NCBI RefSeq assembly: GCF_033473495.1
Contig: NC_088935.1
Span: 2,914,001-2,978,000, forward strand
Direction: 5' to 3'
Source: Cercospora beticola
Taxonomy: Eukaryota > Ascomycota > Dothideomycetes > Mycosphaerellales > Mycosphaerellaceae
Length of the DNA stretch: 64,000 nucleotides
Positions 1 to 11,151 of this stretch are shown here, piece by piece. A program made the translations under genes and the position numbers. Each line of letters opens with the position of its first letter. Within the stretch, counting starts at the first letter, position 1. The notes under the pieces were generated by a model. That model searched no databases, was not told the DNA's origin, and saw nothing but the letters and a program-made list of their open reading frames with translations.

Positions 1-893
1 CCTCTCTGCAGACCAATCTGCTGCCGATACATGACCTGCAGTTCCTTGATGCGACTCTCCGTGGTGATCAGGCCTTGAAGCTGAGCAGATAACCAATAGA
101 CAGCATCTTCGGCTTTCTGTTGGGAGGCCCGTGATGACTTCTGCTTCTTTCCAAGCTTCTTCTTCTCGAATGTTGGCGCTGGCAAATATGTTGGGTTGTC
201 AGGATCGCGCCGGCTGATCGTGCCGGAGCCAGTGTTGCGAACATTGATGACAGGCAAACGAGGAACATCGACTTGGCTCATCTGCTCATCAGTAGCCGTA
301 GCAGAGACATTGAGTCTCTTGTGAGCACCAGTATCCTGGTCGATGTAGTGGACTTTCGTTTGGTATGTGACCGTGTTGCTGTGGGTGACATCGTCAACCT
401 GTCGTGGCTGCGCGAGGACGTTGGAAGCTGCGGATGCGATGATCTCCCGTCTGAGGGGAATGTCCACCTCATCGGTTTCCCATGGCCAGGTGTTGTAGAT
501 ACGGACCAGCTCCTGATGCATCTTGTCCTTGTCCTTAGCCGAAGCATCCTCGGGAAGAGTGGAGTATGGCACTAGGACATAGTGCGGTGGATCAGTATTG
601 TCCGTAGTCTTGAACTCGGTTCTCCATGCTGAGGCATTGCCTTCCTTCCTGCATCGACCAGCAACAATATTGCGGCTTTGTACTGCTGCACCAGAAACAA
701 CCTGCTCGAGGTGCATCTCTACCTGCTTCACATCACACATCGCTTGCTCGACGGAGACAAGAAATTTCTGTGCCCGTTGACCTGGCTCTAGGCGCGACTG
801 CACGGCGGAAGCGTGTTCGAGACGCAAACAACTTCTCCCGGTGACTTCGGGAGCCAAGCTGCAAAGTGGGAGGCGCGCTTTCTTCTGAGTCCT
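1..893 (-). CDS. hypothetical protein, partial (3' end beyond left edge)
   Basis: One reading frame stays open for 297 codons from an in-frame stop at 896-894 down to base 1, so the 3' end lies outside the window. The first in-frame Met is at 740. No Met lies between it and the upstream stop, so either translation starts there or this is an internal exon. The product is hydrophilic. It has a Trp/Pro patch (YNTWPWETDEVDIPLRR), then a Lys-rich stretch (FEKKKLGKKQKSS) and a helical, probably coiled-coil tail (WLSAQLQGLITTESRIKELQ). An upstream exon in the same frame may sit at about 960-1103, beginning MPTDWER and joined by an intron near 1036-1083, but I could not close the next junction. I do not recognise the family. 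Confidence 0.55.
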
Positions 894-1101
894 TCAGCAG
901 CAAACACAGACGCAAGCTTCAAGCTGGGACGTGCGTCCTTTCATTTCGCCCTCGAAGGTGGAATTCTTCCTGTCATTCCGCGTTTGCGCATACTTCTTGG
1001 GTACGCCGAGTTGCCACTTCTGATCAGAGCCCGTGCCTGTAAGTTGAGCAACACCCTCTCGTTGCGTACCGCAGTCATGCTAACGTTCCCAATCTGTAGG
1101 C

Positions 1102-1467
1102 ATGGTCCTCGGCTGCTCTGGAGTCGCAGACGATGCTCTTGACATGGCGAAGGAAGCGGTGCGCGTCGCCGAACTAGGCTTAACCCTCATCGACGACGAC
1201 CTTGCCAAGCAGTTACTCGCAGACTGTCGTACCGTTCTTGCGGAGGTTGAAGCAGCGCATACCCAGAGAGCCGCAGAAGAAGATTTGGACGAGCTTGTCG
1301 AGGAGGCCGAATCCGAGACAGCCGAGCAGGAGGATGGAGATGGCGCCAAGGGAAATGCGGAGGAAGGCCAAGCTGCTGCCGGAGAGAAAGCCAGCGGACC
1401 CTCTCGTACCATCACTGATCCCGCGAAGGCCACACCGCACTACAGCACGCCTCCACCAACTAAGTAA
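1102..1467 (+). CDS. small acidic hypothetical protein
   Basis: A 121-codon ORF begins at ATG 1102, directly after an in-frame TAG at 1096-1098. The first 60 residues look helical and are rich in Ala, Leu, Asp and Glu. The rest is an acidic tail (repeated EE, AE and ED) ending in PPPTK. Amino-acid composition is protein-like, whereas the opposite strand gives only Ser/Ala-rich low complexity. The TAG just before the ATG could also be a splice acceptor, making this a last exon. The start overlaps, in antisense, a possible first exon of the leftward gene, and both cannot be simple starts. Family unknown. Confidence 0.4.
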   Translation: MVLGCSGVADDALDMAKEAVRVAELGLTLIDDDLAKQLLADCRTVLAEVEAAHTQRAAEEDLDELVEEAESETAEQEDGDGAKGNAEEGQAAAGEKASGPSRTITDPAKATPHYSTPPPTK

Positions 1468-2698
1468 GGAGAAGGGGGCCAGGGACGATGCCGGCGATGC
1501 TTCAGAGGCTATGGATGAGTGATGTGGTGCAAGGCTTCAATCGGAGGCCTCTCTTTCTCCACTGAATGAGATGCGGGTTTCTGCTTGTTGGCTTGGGCAC
1601 GCACAGCCAGGCACGACAACTTTTCATCAACAACGCTGAGCCTGCTACAGAAGATTCCGCTCCATCAGAGATGTCGATCGGCTTGGGCCGAGTCATATTG
1701 GTCACATTGGGCATGTTCAATTGAGAGACAGCCTGATCACGCTGCAGAAAGATAGGAAATCAAATGAGATCCACAACATATTCATGTCTGTATCAGAATT
1801 CTAAATGGAACAGTGTCGCGGAACGAACGTAGAATTCATTGATATCGAATGTGGCTCTTTGCTATTGCGGACTGCCTGAGTACATACGATCATGCCTGTG
1901 GATTTCTAGAGTCTTGGTGCTGATGCTACGAACAGACTCCCAGTTGTAGGAGGTTCGGAAGGAGAAGGCGGAGGGATGTGCATCGGATAGAATGATGTAG
2001 AGACTGCTTACGATCTGAGACAGGGACACGCAGTTCGATAGCCCGACAACTAAGCCATGCAATCCAAGCACCTCCGTAGCCAAACAGAATCAAGAGCTAT
2101 GCAGCTTGAAGCGAAGCAGGCTTTCCCGAAACAACACTGTACACATGTGGAAGACTTCAAAAACTCTGTTCATTTGAAGCCGAATGTACCGAAACTGAAG
2201 GCCCCAGAGTCTGAGAATGCATTAAGAAGACTCGTGCCATTGTCGTTGCCGAAGGGCCCCATCATTGCATTGATCGTAGGTGAATTCGTCTACACTAAAG
2301 CATATCCTTCAAGGGAAGTACGGTCACCCGGTTATCCACGATTAGCAGAAAAGACCTACAAATTTGCCAAGTCTCCCAGCTTGTGATTGTTAGCAAGACG
2401 GTTTCTTTGTGGCGATGTCCTGATCCTGTGCTAAGAGGCTTTACTATGCGGGTCCGACATAATCGACCCCTAGGGTCCCCCAGCACAGCACGTTCTTGCG
2501 AAGCATGTGTGATGCAAGAAGCTGTAGAAGCACAAAAGCAAAGCATAGGCAGCGAACACAATGCAGGTGCATTCGCTGGTGCAAGACCAGGTGACACTGC
2601 CAAGAAAAAATATTTCACCTCAACTTCAAACGCGTATATCTCAGCAACCAGTGGACGTATCGACACCAAAAAAAGAACGCTGCTGCGTCTACGCCAAA
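1468..2698. other. intergenic, no gene supported
   Basis: Only short ORFs without recognisable domains lie here. The stretch is AT-richer than the flanking genes. I see no repeat or element. Confidence 0.5.
2668..2674 (-). terminator. Pol III T-run terminator
   Basis: Seven T residues on the minus strand, about 25 nt past the 3' end of the tRNA-like locus. This is the expected distance and form of an RNA polymerase III terminator. Confidence 0.5.
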
Positions 2699-2835
2699 GG
2701 TCATAGCGAGGATCGAACTCGCGACCACTTCGGATTCATCGAGATTGTAAACGAACTGGACGAATTGTTAGAGGTATTCAACATGTAATGGACGTAAGAG
2801 GCACTAACGTGTGATAACCACTACACCATACGACC
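2699..2835 (-). tRNA. tRNA-like gene with very long anticodon-arm insert (intron-containing or pseudogene)
   Basis: The minus strand begins GGTCGTA and ends TATGACC, a 7-bp acceptor stem with one G-U pair. A D-arm with an A-box (TGGTGTAGTGGTTA) follows. The 3' half has a perfect T-stem/loop (GCGAG-TTCGATC-CTCGC) carrying the B-box. A T7 run lies downstream. The stems resemble fungal tRNA-Val most. Between D-stem and T-stem there are 88 nt instead of about 23, implying an insert near 65 nt. I found no 5-bp anticodon stem whose 3' half precedes the variable loop, so I assign no anticodon. It may be a tRNA with an unusual intron or a still transcribable pseudogene. Confidence 0.55.
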
Positions 2836-3483
2836 GTTAAAGCGTGCCGTAAAGGTTGAGGTAGTACAATATGTAGATAGGCAACGAGTGGTTGACGGAA
2901 AAAGCTGCTTCGGGTCAAGCATTGATGAGGTTTGAGGCCAGCTTGACCGGTACAGTTCGGACCGACTCCACACGCCAATCAACGGCCAAGATCTTGTACG
3001 TAAGCATTGCATGCATACGGTGTCTATCGTCGCTCTTTATGAAATTGGCCCCGGCAGCCTTCTTTTCGGTCCTGCTGAGCCATAAGTCGTGAGCCTCAAG
3101 ACTGGTTCCTTGTTATGAATATGAGATGGATGGCTTCGACTTGAGCCTTATCGAAAGTCTTGTTGCTACGCAATTGAAATTGGAAACTCTTGTCCCCGGC
3201 TGAGTCACGTGATATTTGAAAACTTGACTTGTGAAGTGAAACTTCCGTCCCATCCCACGCACCGATTGTAATGGTACTGCCTCTCAGGTCTCATGGATTG
3301 TTGGAAGAATGACTATTGTCTTCGAGGATAGCGACATAAGATGTGGACATGGATGAAGTCCAAATTGGAAACTGAAAATCCGCTACGCGGCTCTGTCCGC
3401 CGACTCGCCGGGTAGGCAGCAAGCCAAATCGACGGCCACTACCACCTTTGCATCCATCAACTCTCCTCTCTGGCACTGAAGCT
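2836..3483. other. intergenic upstream of the regulator gene
   Basis: No supportable gene. Short ORFs only. It forms the 5' region of the Zn2Cys6 gene. Confidence 0.5.
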
Positions 3484-4769
3484 ATGCCACCTTCTTCGCA
3501 AAAGAGAAAGGCGCACACCAAATCCCGCAACGGCTGCCAGCAGTGCAAGTTACGGCATCGTAAAGTAAGCTGTTCCTTGTGCAAGTATGCTCCGAGGTCC
3601 ATCGAACCGCAATTGACAGCAGCTGATGCGCCGAGCGCGTCTGCCAGTGTGATGAAGTGCATCCGCAGTGTGGCTCTTGCACGCGTCTGCTTACAGAATG
3701 CCGGTATCCCACGACTGTGCCAACTACGCCCGCCTCTCCTGTTGTGACCTACACAGCTGGAAGCAAACCAGCAGGACATTCAGGACGAATGATCGCAAGT
3801 GCCCAGTATTCTCGACCCAGTTCAGCCCTCAGCACGCCGCGCGAGAGTCTGGAAGTTGTACCTTCCTCTTCCTCCACAGCCTTGGACCTGGAGTTGATGG
3901 CTGCCCTTTGTTTCCACGACGAAGACGATCACTCGCCTGCGCTGAACACGCCAGCAAGCTTCAACCGGCCACTTATACAATTTGCGACAGGGAAGCCTTA
4001 TTTAATGCATGAACTACTTGCGATTACCGCGTGGAAGTCATTCGCAGAGGATCCGACAAGGAAAGAACTGATGACCAGGGCCTCCTTCCATCAAGCTGAA
4101 GCATTGAGCCTAGTGCAACCCCGTCTCCAAAACATCAACGAGGACAATGCCCTCTCTCTTCTCTTCTTCATCGGCCTAGCCGCGATGTCAGGTCTCGCCG
4201 AACCAGCTTTGACCACAAACGATTCTGGAGAATCCTTTGATCCGATCGAGAAGACCCTGCACTGTTTCCACCTCTACCGTGGTGTCATGATAGTAACGTC
4301 GCCGTTCTGGCCTACTTTCCGCCACACATGGGCTTGGCCATATCTCAGCAGTCAAGTCGAGGCCGGCTCAAACTTGGTCCCTAGGCCGTCAGAGATTCCC
4401 GGATATGATCGCTTACGTGGGCTAGCATTTGGCCTTAACGACGAAGAGGCCACGAGTGCTTGTATTGAAGCTATACGCCACACACTAAGCTTTATATCTC
4501 TCGTGCAACAGCAGGAGGATGCAACCATGAGCAAAAGACTAGTTTCATCGTGGCCAATGTGTGTTGGAACTCACTTCCTTTCACTTCTTTCGGAACGGAA
4601 GCCTGTTGCTTTGGTTATCCTCGCATATTACGCGGTTCTGCTCAAGCTAGGCACGGGACTATGGTGGATTGGAGATTGGCCAGCTACACTTGTTCACCAT
4701 CTAGATCAATGCTTAGGTCAGCGTTGGTCTGAATTTCTGGAATGGCCACTGTCGATAGTTGCAGGGTGA
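3484..4769 (+). CDS. Zn2Cys6 transcription factor, UPC2-like
   Basis: Two exons, 3484-3564 and 3648-4769, with an 83-nt GT-AG intron at phase 0; about 400 aa. Splicing completes the binuclear zinc cluster, Cys-x2-Cys-x6-Cys-x6-Cys-x2-Cys-x6-Cys at residues about 18-45, preceded by a basic stretch (KRKAHTKSRNG). The rest resembles the regulatory region of the sterol-uptake-control (UPC2-like) group: a Ser/Pro linker, a helical core (FATGKPYLMHELLAITAWKS) and a C-terminal LAYYAVLLKLGTGLWW block. Expected role: DNA-binding nuclear regulator; targets cannot be read from sequence. It ends 65 bp from the 3' end of the tannase pseudogene, tail to tail, so a regulatory link is not implied. Confidence 0.88.
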
Positions 4770-4833
4770 CCTGCACACAAGCTTGCAATGCTAATTCAGC
4801 TACGGAACCGATCCATTTACACGCATTCGAAGT

Positions 4834-6209
4834 TCAGCGCATAGTCTTCGCTCTCGCCGACGAAGGTCTGTAACAGAAGGATAAGGGCATAAATCCCTTT
4901 CGGCCCACTTGCCCGACAGCTTTCAGTTTATCAGGGACGACTCCTTCCTCCACCCAGTTGATGAGCTGGTCAAATGCAGTCCCTGGCAACGGACCCAAAC
5001 CTCCCATACAATGTCCGACTCCTGGGGCCTCGAAATGACGATAGAACTGGTGGACATCGGATACACGCTCCATCACCTGGTCGTAATACCGGCTTGTAAC
5101 AGGAGGAATTGTCTCATCAGCAAGTCCGTGCCAGCTAATCATCTTTCCACCAGCTTTCTGGAAGCTTGACAAGTCTGGATCGTGCGCAGCCATGATGGGA
5201 CCAAAGACTCTCTGAGAGGTTCTCAAGTAATCAAAAAACTGCTCATCCGTCAAAGTCGTAACATCGAAAGCCGGATCCTTAGCCAAAAAGTACTTCCAGA
5301 ATCCAGTGAAGAGCTCGGAATCTGATTGAGTGCACTGGTCGTCAGATGAACAGGTAGTTGAAATGTAACCGGTCAAAGAAGCATCCACATTCAAGCCAGG
5401 CCAACTGAAATTACCCTCTGGATCGTGCGGGCCAATCCAAGCTACTCGTACCACATCTGCAGCAGCAGCGGACAAGACTTTATCTGTGCCGTTACAACTT
5501 ATCCTAGCCCCAACTGCGGAAGAAGGATCGAAATTGCATAGCTCTGGTCGCGATGCGATTGCGTCTTCCAGTCCGTTCAAGAGATCGCAAGCTTGAATAG
5601 CTCGTTTCGAGAAGGCATTACCTTCGCAAGCTGATGGGTACGTCGACAGATTTCTCATGACCATTGCGGACCATATTGCTGCCGGGATAAATGTCTCGAT
5701 ATTCATGGCAGGCGCAGCCGCTGGCACACCATCGTAATCGTTTGGAAACCGCTGCGCAAGCTCCATCGCTTGTCGACCTCTGCCGCAACAACCACTGAAG
5801 TAGGAATACTTCGGCTCGCTGCCAAAGAAGTCACTCGTGATCCTGTTTCCGATCGATATCATTTTCCCTAAGCTCCGAAAGCCGAAATTATAAAGCAGCG
5901 GCAAATCGAGATCTCCGGTGCTTGCCAAAGCCCACTCCGCACTCCTCGCGCTCTTCAGTCTAGTTTCATGACCGGAGTCAGTAGCGAGTGCCACAAATCC
6001 TTCTTTGCGAGATTGGAAGTCAGACAGTGACGCTCACTGTGTCATGCCATCCAGAATGCTCGTACGAGACGGTAACATTGCAGAAATCGACGGTGTATAC
6101 CGCTCCATCGAGTGTACCAGGCGGCAGCGAGGTTCTGGTGAGGTTTCTCACATCTTGGGCTTGCAGGTTGAGGTATCGAACTCCATCAATGTCGGGTGGA
6201 TGAAAGGAG
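4834..6209 (-). pseudogene. tannase/feruloyl-esterase family pseudogene
   Basis: The main frame (GTG 5994 to 4834) matches the tannase/feruloyl esterase family: GFVALATDSGH, HGLADETIPP with the catalytic Asp, and GVGHCMGG with the catalytic His and its paired Cys. Upstream, another frame carries the family's N-terminal block (DFCNVTVSYEHSGWHDTVSV). It then meets TGA at 6022-6020, where the family normally has Trp before Leu-Pro. Only about 20 nt separate this from GFVALATD, whereas relatives have about 50 residues (the Gly-rich WNGRF region). No intron of plausible size restores the frame. The nucleophile elbow reads GCCGRGRQ, with Cys (5787-5785) in place of Ser. The intact gene would secrete an esterase for plant phenolic esters. 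Confidence 0.75.
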
Positions 6210-6568
6210 CTATGCGATCATGATTGTAGGGAGTATCATGTTTGCGATGGCAGAATTGAACACTTTTGAGCGCTGCAAAGCGCTTTATATCAAGCCATGA
6301 GGCTGCCAGAGACCTTTGAAGGACTAAGACAATTCATACCAATACGCAGATACGCCGGTGAAATGTCATTGGCAATACGCTCGATACACCCAATACGCCA
6401 CTTCAGCTTCAGCGAAAATTGTGTTGCTGCCTGGCACGGCAAAAGGAGCTCCGAGCATTACGCTGCACAATTGACACACGCGCGGAAACTTTGTACAGTC
6501 TATACTGGTGGCTGGGACTATGAGTTCACAAGAGAATGCCGCGATTCTACCATTGCTCCTAATGCTGC

Positions 6569-9500
6569 TCACACTAGTCGCGTACCGCTGTCGAGCGCTG
6601 AGACCTCCACCCGACAACTGCTGCAGTATTCAGCAAAGTCCTCGCCCAAGGCGTCAGACGGTCCACCATCGCTCGTCTCATTCTTCTTGATGTTTTTAGC
6701 ATTGAGCTGCACGAGCATGCCCTCCACACGCTCACACTTCCGCGACTCTGCCCGGACCCAATCCTCGAATTCCGCTTGTACAACGTCCTTCTCTATGCGA
6801 TTGACCACTCGCAGAGCAACAAGCAGGTCGTGTCGCTGTCTCGCCAGAGAGTCCCGAGATCTCTGCAGCTGCACTCCAGGTGATCCAGGCCCTGGAAGAG
6901 CCTTCGACGCCATGACATGCTCGTGAAACGTGCTCCGGCATGTCTTCTGAGTATCTGCATCCGATATGTTCCATGAGTCGCTGCCAGCGATCTCCACGTC
7001 TGCCGCCACCAGGTTCTCCAGATCGCGTAGATGGATTCCTTTACTCATCATCACGTCTGGTACGACGCCCACTCGCGCCATGAATTTGGCAGCGCTTCGT
7101 TCATGGTACCACACGAGTCCGTCGCGGTACCCGTGCCACGTATTATAGAGCGCTGAAATGCCGAGGACGATAATCAACAGTGTATGGGCGGTGCAAAGCG
7201 AGATTGCCCCTTTACCGATGGCGACTGCAAGGTCCAGGACCACACTAGACGCGCTCAGCGTGCGTGCGAAAAGGTCCGTCGTTACCAGTTGGACAATGCT
7301 GATCGGCTTGCTGCTGACTGGCGTGATAGGAGGTAGTGTTCCACTTGGAACCTGATCGCTGCCAATTTGTGCGGTCTTCGTCTGTTGACCGACACTGCCG
7401 AAGATTTCCACTGCCTTGATGGTTTTGCTGTAGTTGCCTAGCTTGGCCACTTGATCCATCGCCACGTTCGAGATGTCTAATGCGTCGGCCTCCAGGGTGT
7501 TGTATGCCTGTCGCTCAATGAGTCGCTTGAAATATTGTATCGCCGGTTGCTGACGCCAGACAAAGTTCTGAAAGATGGCGAGCTTGGACCGCGACTTCGC
7601 AGTATGCGTTACAACAAATTTTGTGGTCAAAGTGAAGGACTTTCCATATGGAAGGCGATGAGCGTATTTGTCGTTGGTGACCACATAGCAAAGGTGGTCA
7701 TTGAAGATGTCAATGGTCTGAGTGTCAGTCACGGAATGGTCCTGCGTGGTGAAATTCCTAGTCCAATGACCACGATCTGCTTTGCTCCAAGGTGTTTGTG
7801 CAATAGTGGTACCCGATCGATTGGCGTAGAGTAGCTGGAACACTGCGCTCTTGTCTCCAAACATGATGTGGAACAGTGCCTTTGCACTGATGTTGAAGTC
7901 TCTCGTGACGCTAGACTGCATACCTTGAGGTGCATATACCACAGGTTGTGAAGGCAGTTTGAATTTCTGGATTTCTCGTCCAGTTCTGATCGTCTCTCCA
8001 TAGAGACTGCCGTCGATGCGCAAGCTCGCTTTGATGTTTCGGTCACGGCGGCGTTGTGGCGTGCTCGGATCGCCCGGTAGGGTGTCATCAGCATCGTAAA
8101 CGACATCTTCCCACTCCCAGCTTTCGGCACTTGATCTTCGGCGTAGAGGTTCAGTCTCCATCTTGATTAACGTTTTTATGATTTCCTCCAAACCCGCTGG
8201 TTCCTCTGCGTGAGCGTTGCGGACTAGGAAGTTCAATCTTCGCTGGAGCAATTTCAGTGGCTCCAAGAACACTTTGATCGTGAGCCTGCGCGCTTCATCC
8301 CTCTGTAAACCTTCCTTGAGGTGAAGGTAAACGAAGTCGCAATCGCGGCCGGGCGCAGCGGTCACCTCGGCAAGTGCAGAGAGGCTGACCCCAGTGACAA
8401 GAACGAGCCCGAGGTGGTTAGAGAAGAAGTATATCTCGTACGGCGTCACATAAACTCGCCCTGGAAACTCCTGTTGATCGTTCGGATTCCAGGTCGCGCG
8501 GAACACCAATACGACCTTTTCAGACTTCATTACTGAGGGGAATAGCATTCGGAACTGCGCATTCTGTGCTTTGAGTGGTAATGGGTAGTAGCTCGGGTAA
8601 TCATCTGCCACTGCTGAGAGTGACGGACCGTCCTGATTCTGTTTGGCCGCAGATAGATGAATCTCGCCACCGATGCTCAGATTCTTGCGATGGCCCAGAG
8701 AGGTACCAGCATCGGACATGTATGCATCGTTGGCGTGTGTCGATTCGCTCTGTCCATCCATGACGATAGAATCATCCTGAGAGATAGACATGGCGCGCAT
8801 GCCAGGGCTCGGAGGCTGCGAGGGTGGCTTGCGCAGCTGGCCATCGTCACCGAGGCGATTGACATGACCCCAGTTGCTGCTACCCCAAAGGTTTGCCAGA
8901 ATACCAGAAGGCATACCACTCCCGTCTGCTCGGGCCAGACCAATACCTCGCTCTCCACTGACAACAACGGCAGTGTGGCTGAGATTGGTCGCAGCTGGCG
9001 GGTTCGCAAGGGTAGAAGGTGCTAAGCTGCTCGATGGTAAACTGTTGATAGGCATCGTAAACGTCCGTCTAGGTCCATCGGTGCCACCGGGCCCGACAGG
9101 CAGGATGCTGTGGCTCGCTGAAATGAGACTGGCGATGCCTCCACCAGATGCCGGTCCTTGACTCATGTGCGGCGACGCAGTCGATCTCTTGTGGAGGTCA
9201 AGCTTTTGTATAATGCGGGCAGCGTGGTCTCGAGAAGCCTCACGGAGACCGCCTTCAGCTTCGCGTTCGAGACTCATTACTCTTCGAGGATTGACGTCGA
9301 AGCTTGGGCGTGCTGCGATGCCTAGACCAGTGCCTTCCCGCTCGGGAGCTGTGAGTCCTTCGCACTGTTAGCATCAACTCCACGGGTCTTTTGAACGTCA
9401 TGGCTGAGTGGGCGAATGTAACGAGAAGTGTAACGAGAATCCAGTACTCACCTACAGCCAGATCCTCGCTCGTCTGAGCGGCATGGCCATCACCGATCTT

Positions 9501-11151
9501 CGCGGCAAACTCTGGTGCGACAGGCGGGCTAATCGCGAAAGCAGGATCTATTCCCGGCGCTGAAGATGAAGATGCCTCCGTGCTGGCAGGATCTTCTAAA
9601 GCCTTCCTTTTGGCAACCTCAAATGCACCGATCCACTCGGTGAGTTCCTGCAGGATGTTAGACAACAGAGATTCGGATCGAGACCAACAGCAGCAGAGCG
9701 CGTACCTGTTGACCCTCTGCTTGTAGGATGATGCTTTGGTCTTTGGTCTTGACCTCGAAACAAAAGCGTCTTTCTTCCTGAAAAGCTGGTCGGATGCTGC
9801 AAAGGAGAACACCGGTCCTGTCGCTTTCCTCGACACCTCCGGACCTGCCTTGAATCAGCCAGCCAAAGATTCCATTCTTCACGAAGAACCAACGACGTGA
9901 CCAGACAGTCCTAGCAGGTCGGCCGGTGACAGTTCTGAGGAATAACCAGCCTTGCTTCTCGGCTAATTCTGAAGCACCTTTGTTCGTGCCGGCCGCTGCA
10001 GAAGCCCCGGTACCTAGATAGGGTACCGTCGATGCAGAATAGTCCTCCAACTGTGGTCGATCAGTACAGCAACGTGGTTTTCGCCTCCGTCACAAGTGGT
10101 GGGCGGAGGCTTCCATGCCGCGAGAACAGGAGTTCGACGAAAACATGTCCACCAAGGTTCACTTACCTCTCGAGAAGGGCGCTTCTTCTGTTCTGCGGTG
10201 TCCTCAATCAGCTTACGTGCGGCAAGCAGCTCTCGCTTGAAAGCACGCTCTGAGTTCTCCATCTCTTTGCTCCATCCCCGAATGCGTTCCATTTCACCTC
10301 CCCACTTTGCGAAGGTTGCTGTACTGGACTCCCGGGCCTGTCGCATCTCTTTCCACTGATCGGCGAAGATTTTGACAATCAGCTGCAAAGTGTCAGGCTC
10401 AGTTCTGACACCATATACGAGAAAGCCAACATGGCAGAGCTGACTTCAAGCATCTGGCTGATGCGCAGATCATACGAAATTTTGGGCAGGAGCGAGACAT
10501 GTTGCGACAGCTTACCTTGTCAAGCGAGGCGCGCAGGTGAGGAGCAGAAACGCAAAAGTCCATGCTGGCCTTGAGGTAGACCTTTCGCGCTTCATGGAGC
10601 TGGAAGGCCTCCTCTCGCAAGGACGATGGCTCCTTGGTCTTGCTTTGCGCAGAGAAGCGAGTGATGACAGTATCGAAGCTCTTTTGGGCATTATCCATAG
10701 CACGCCTCGCGTCTTTGAAATTGCGCAAATCCTGGCTGAGGAAGGCCTTGATGGGATCTATCACGGCAGTGTCATAGCGCTTGATGCCTCGAAGTGTGTT
10801 TGACCAGAACTCGCGCGCACCCTCGCCATAGCGGCGCATAGCTAGCAGGGTGTAATCATGATCGAGCACAGCTTCGCTGATGAGGGCTGGCGGCATGGAC
10901 TGGCTCAGGAACGAATTGACCGTGGTCTCCAACGACGACACCTCGGCGACCAGGCGCGAGGCGGCCTTCACATAGCCATCTAGCCATCTTTCCACGGCAT
11001 CGATGTTGTCCGCGAAGTGCACTGCCGTAGCACGGAAGGTCGGAGAATCGAGGCTGGCTTCACGTAGGCCGACGGGGATGAGGTTCAGGACGGTATGCCG
11101 CTCCAACACGGGGACTTCGGTGGGAGCCGTGGACGGCGAGGTCTCGGCCAT
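6569..11151 (-). CDS. Sip3/Lam-type BAR-PH-GRAM-VASt sterol-transfer protein
   Basis: Five exons on the minus strand: 11151-10516, 10382-10167, 10050-9706, 9647-9452 and about 9303-6569; roughly 1,375 aa. The exon 4/5 acceptor is my least certain join. Order: BAR domain (residues about 15-280; YLKASMDFCVSAPHLRASLDK then LIVKIFADQWKEM), PH domain (about 300-400; KQGWLFLR and RRWFFVKNG), Ser/Gly linker, GRAM-like domain (about 715-820; FPGRVYVTPYEIYFFSNHLG), VASt/StART-like domain (about 935-1080) and a hydrophobic segment near 1165 (LLIIVLGISALYNTW). This is the architecture of yeast Ysp1/Lam1 and Sip3/Lam3, ER-anchored proteins that move sterol at membrane contact sites. Intron sizes are 133, 116, 58 and about 147 nt. 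It shares a 1-kb upstream region with the pectate lyase gene. Confidence 0.87.

Noticed and set aside
10383..10515. Coding-looking sequence (LSQHVSLLPKISYDLRIS) inside Sip3-like intron 1
   Set aside because: It needs a 5-nt frame change to join exon 1 and runs into TGA before exon 2. The GT-AG splice joins the BAR domain cleanly.
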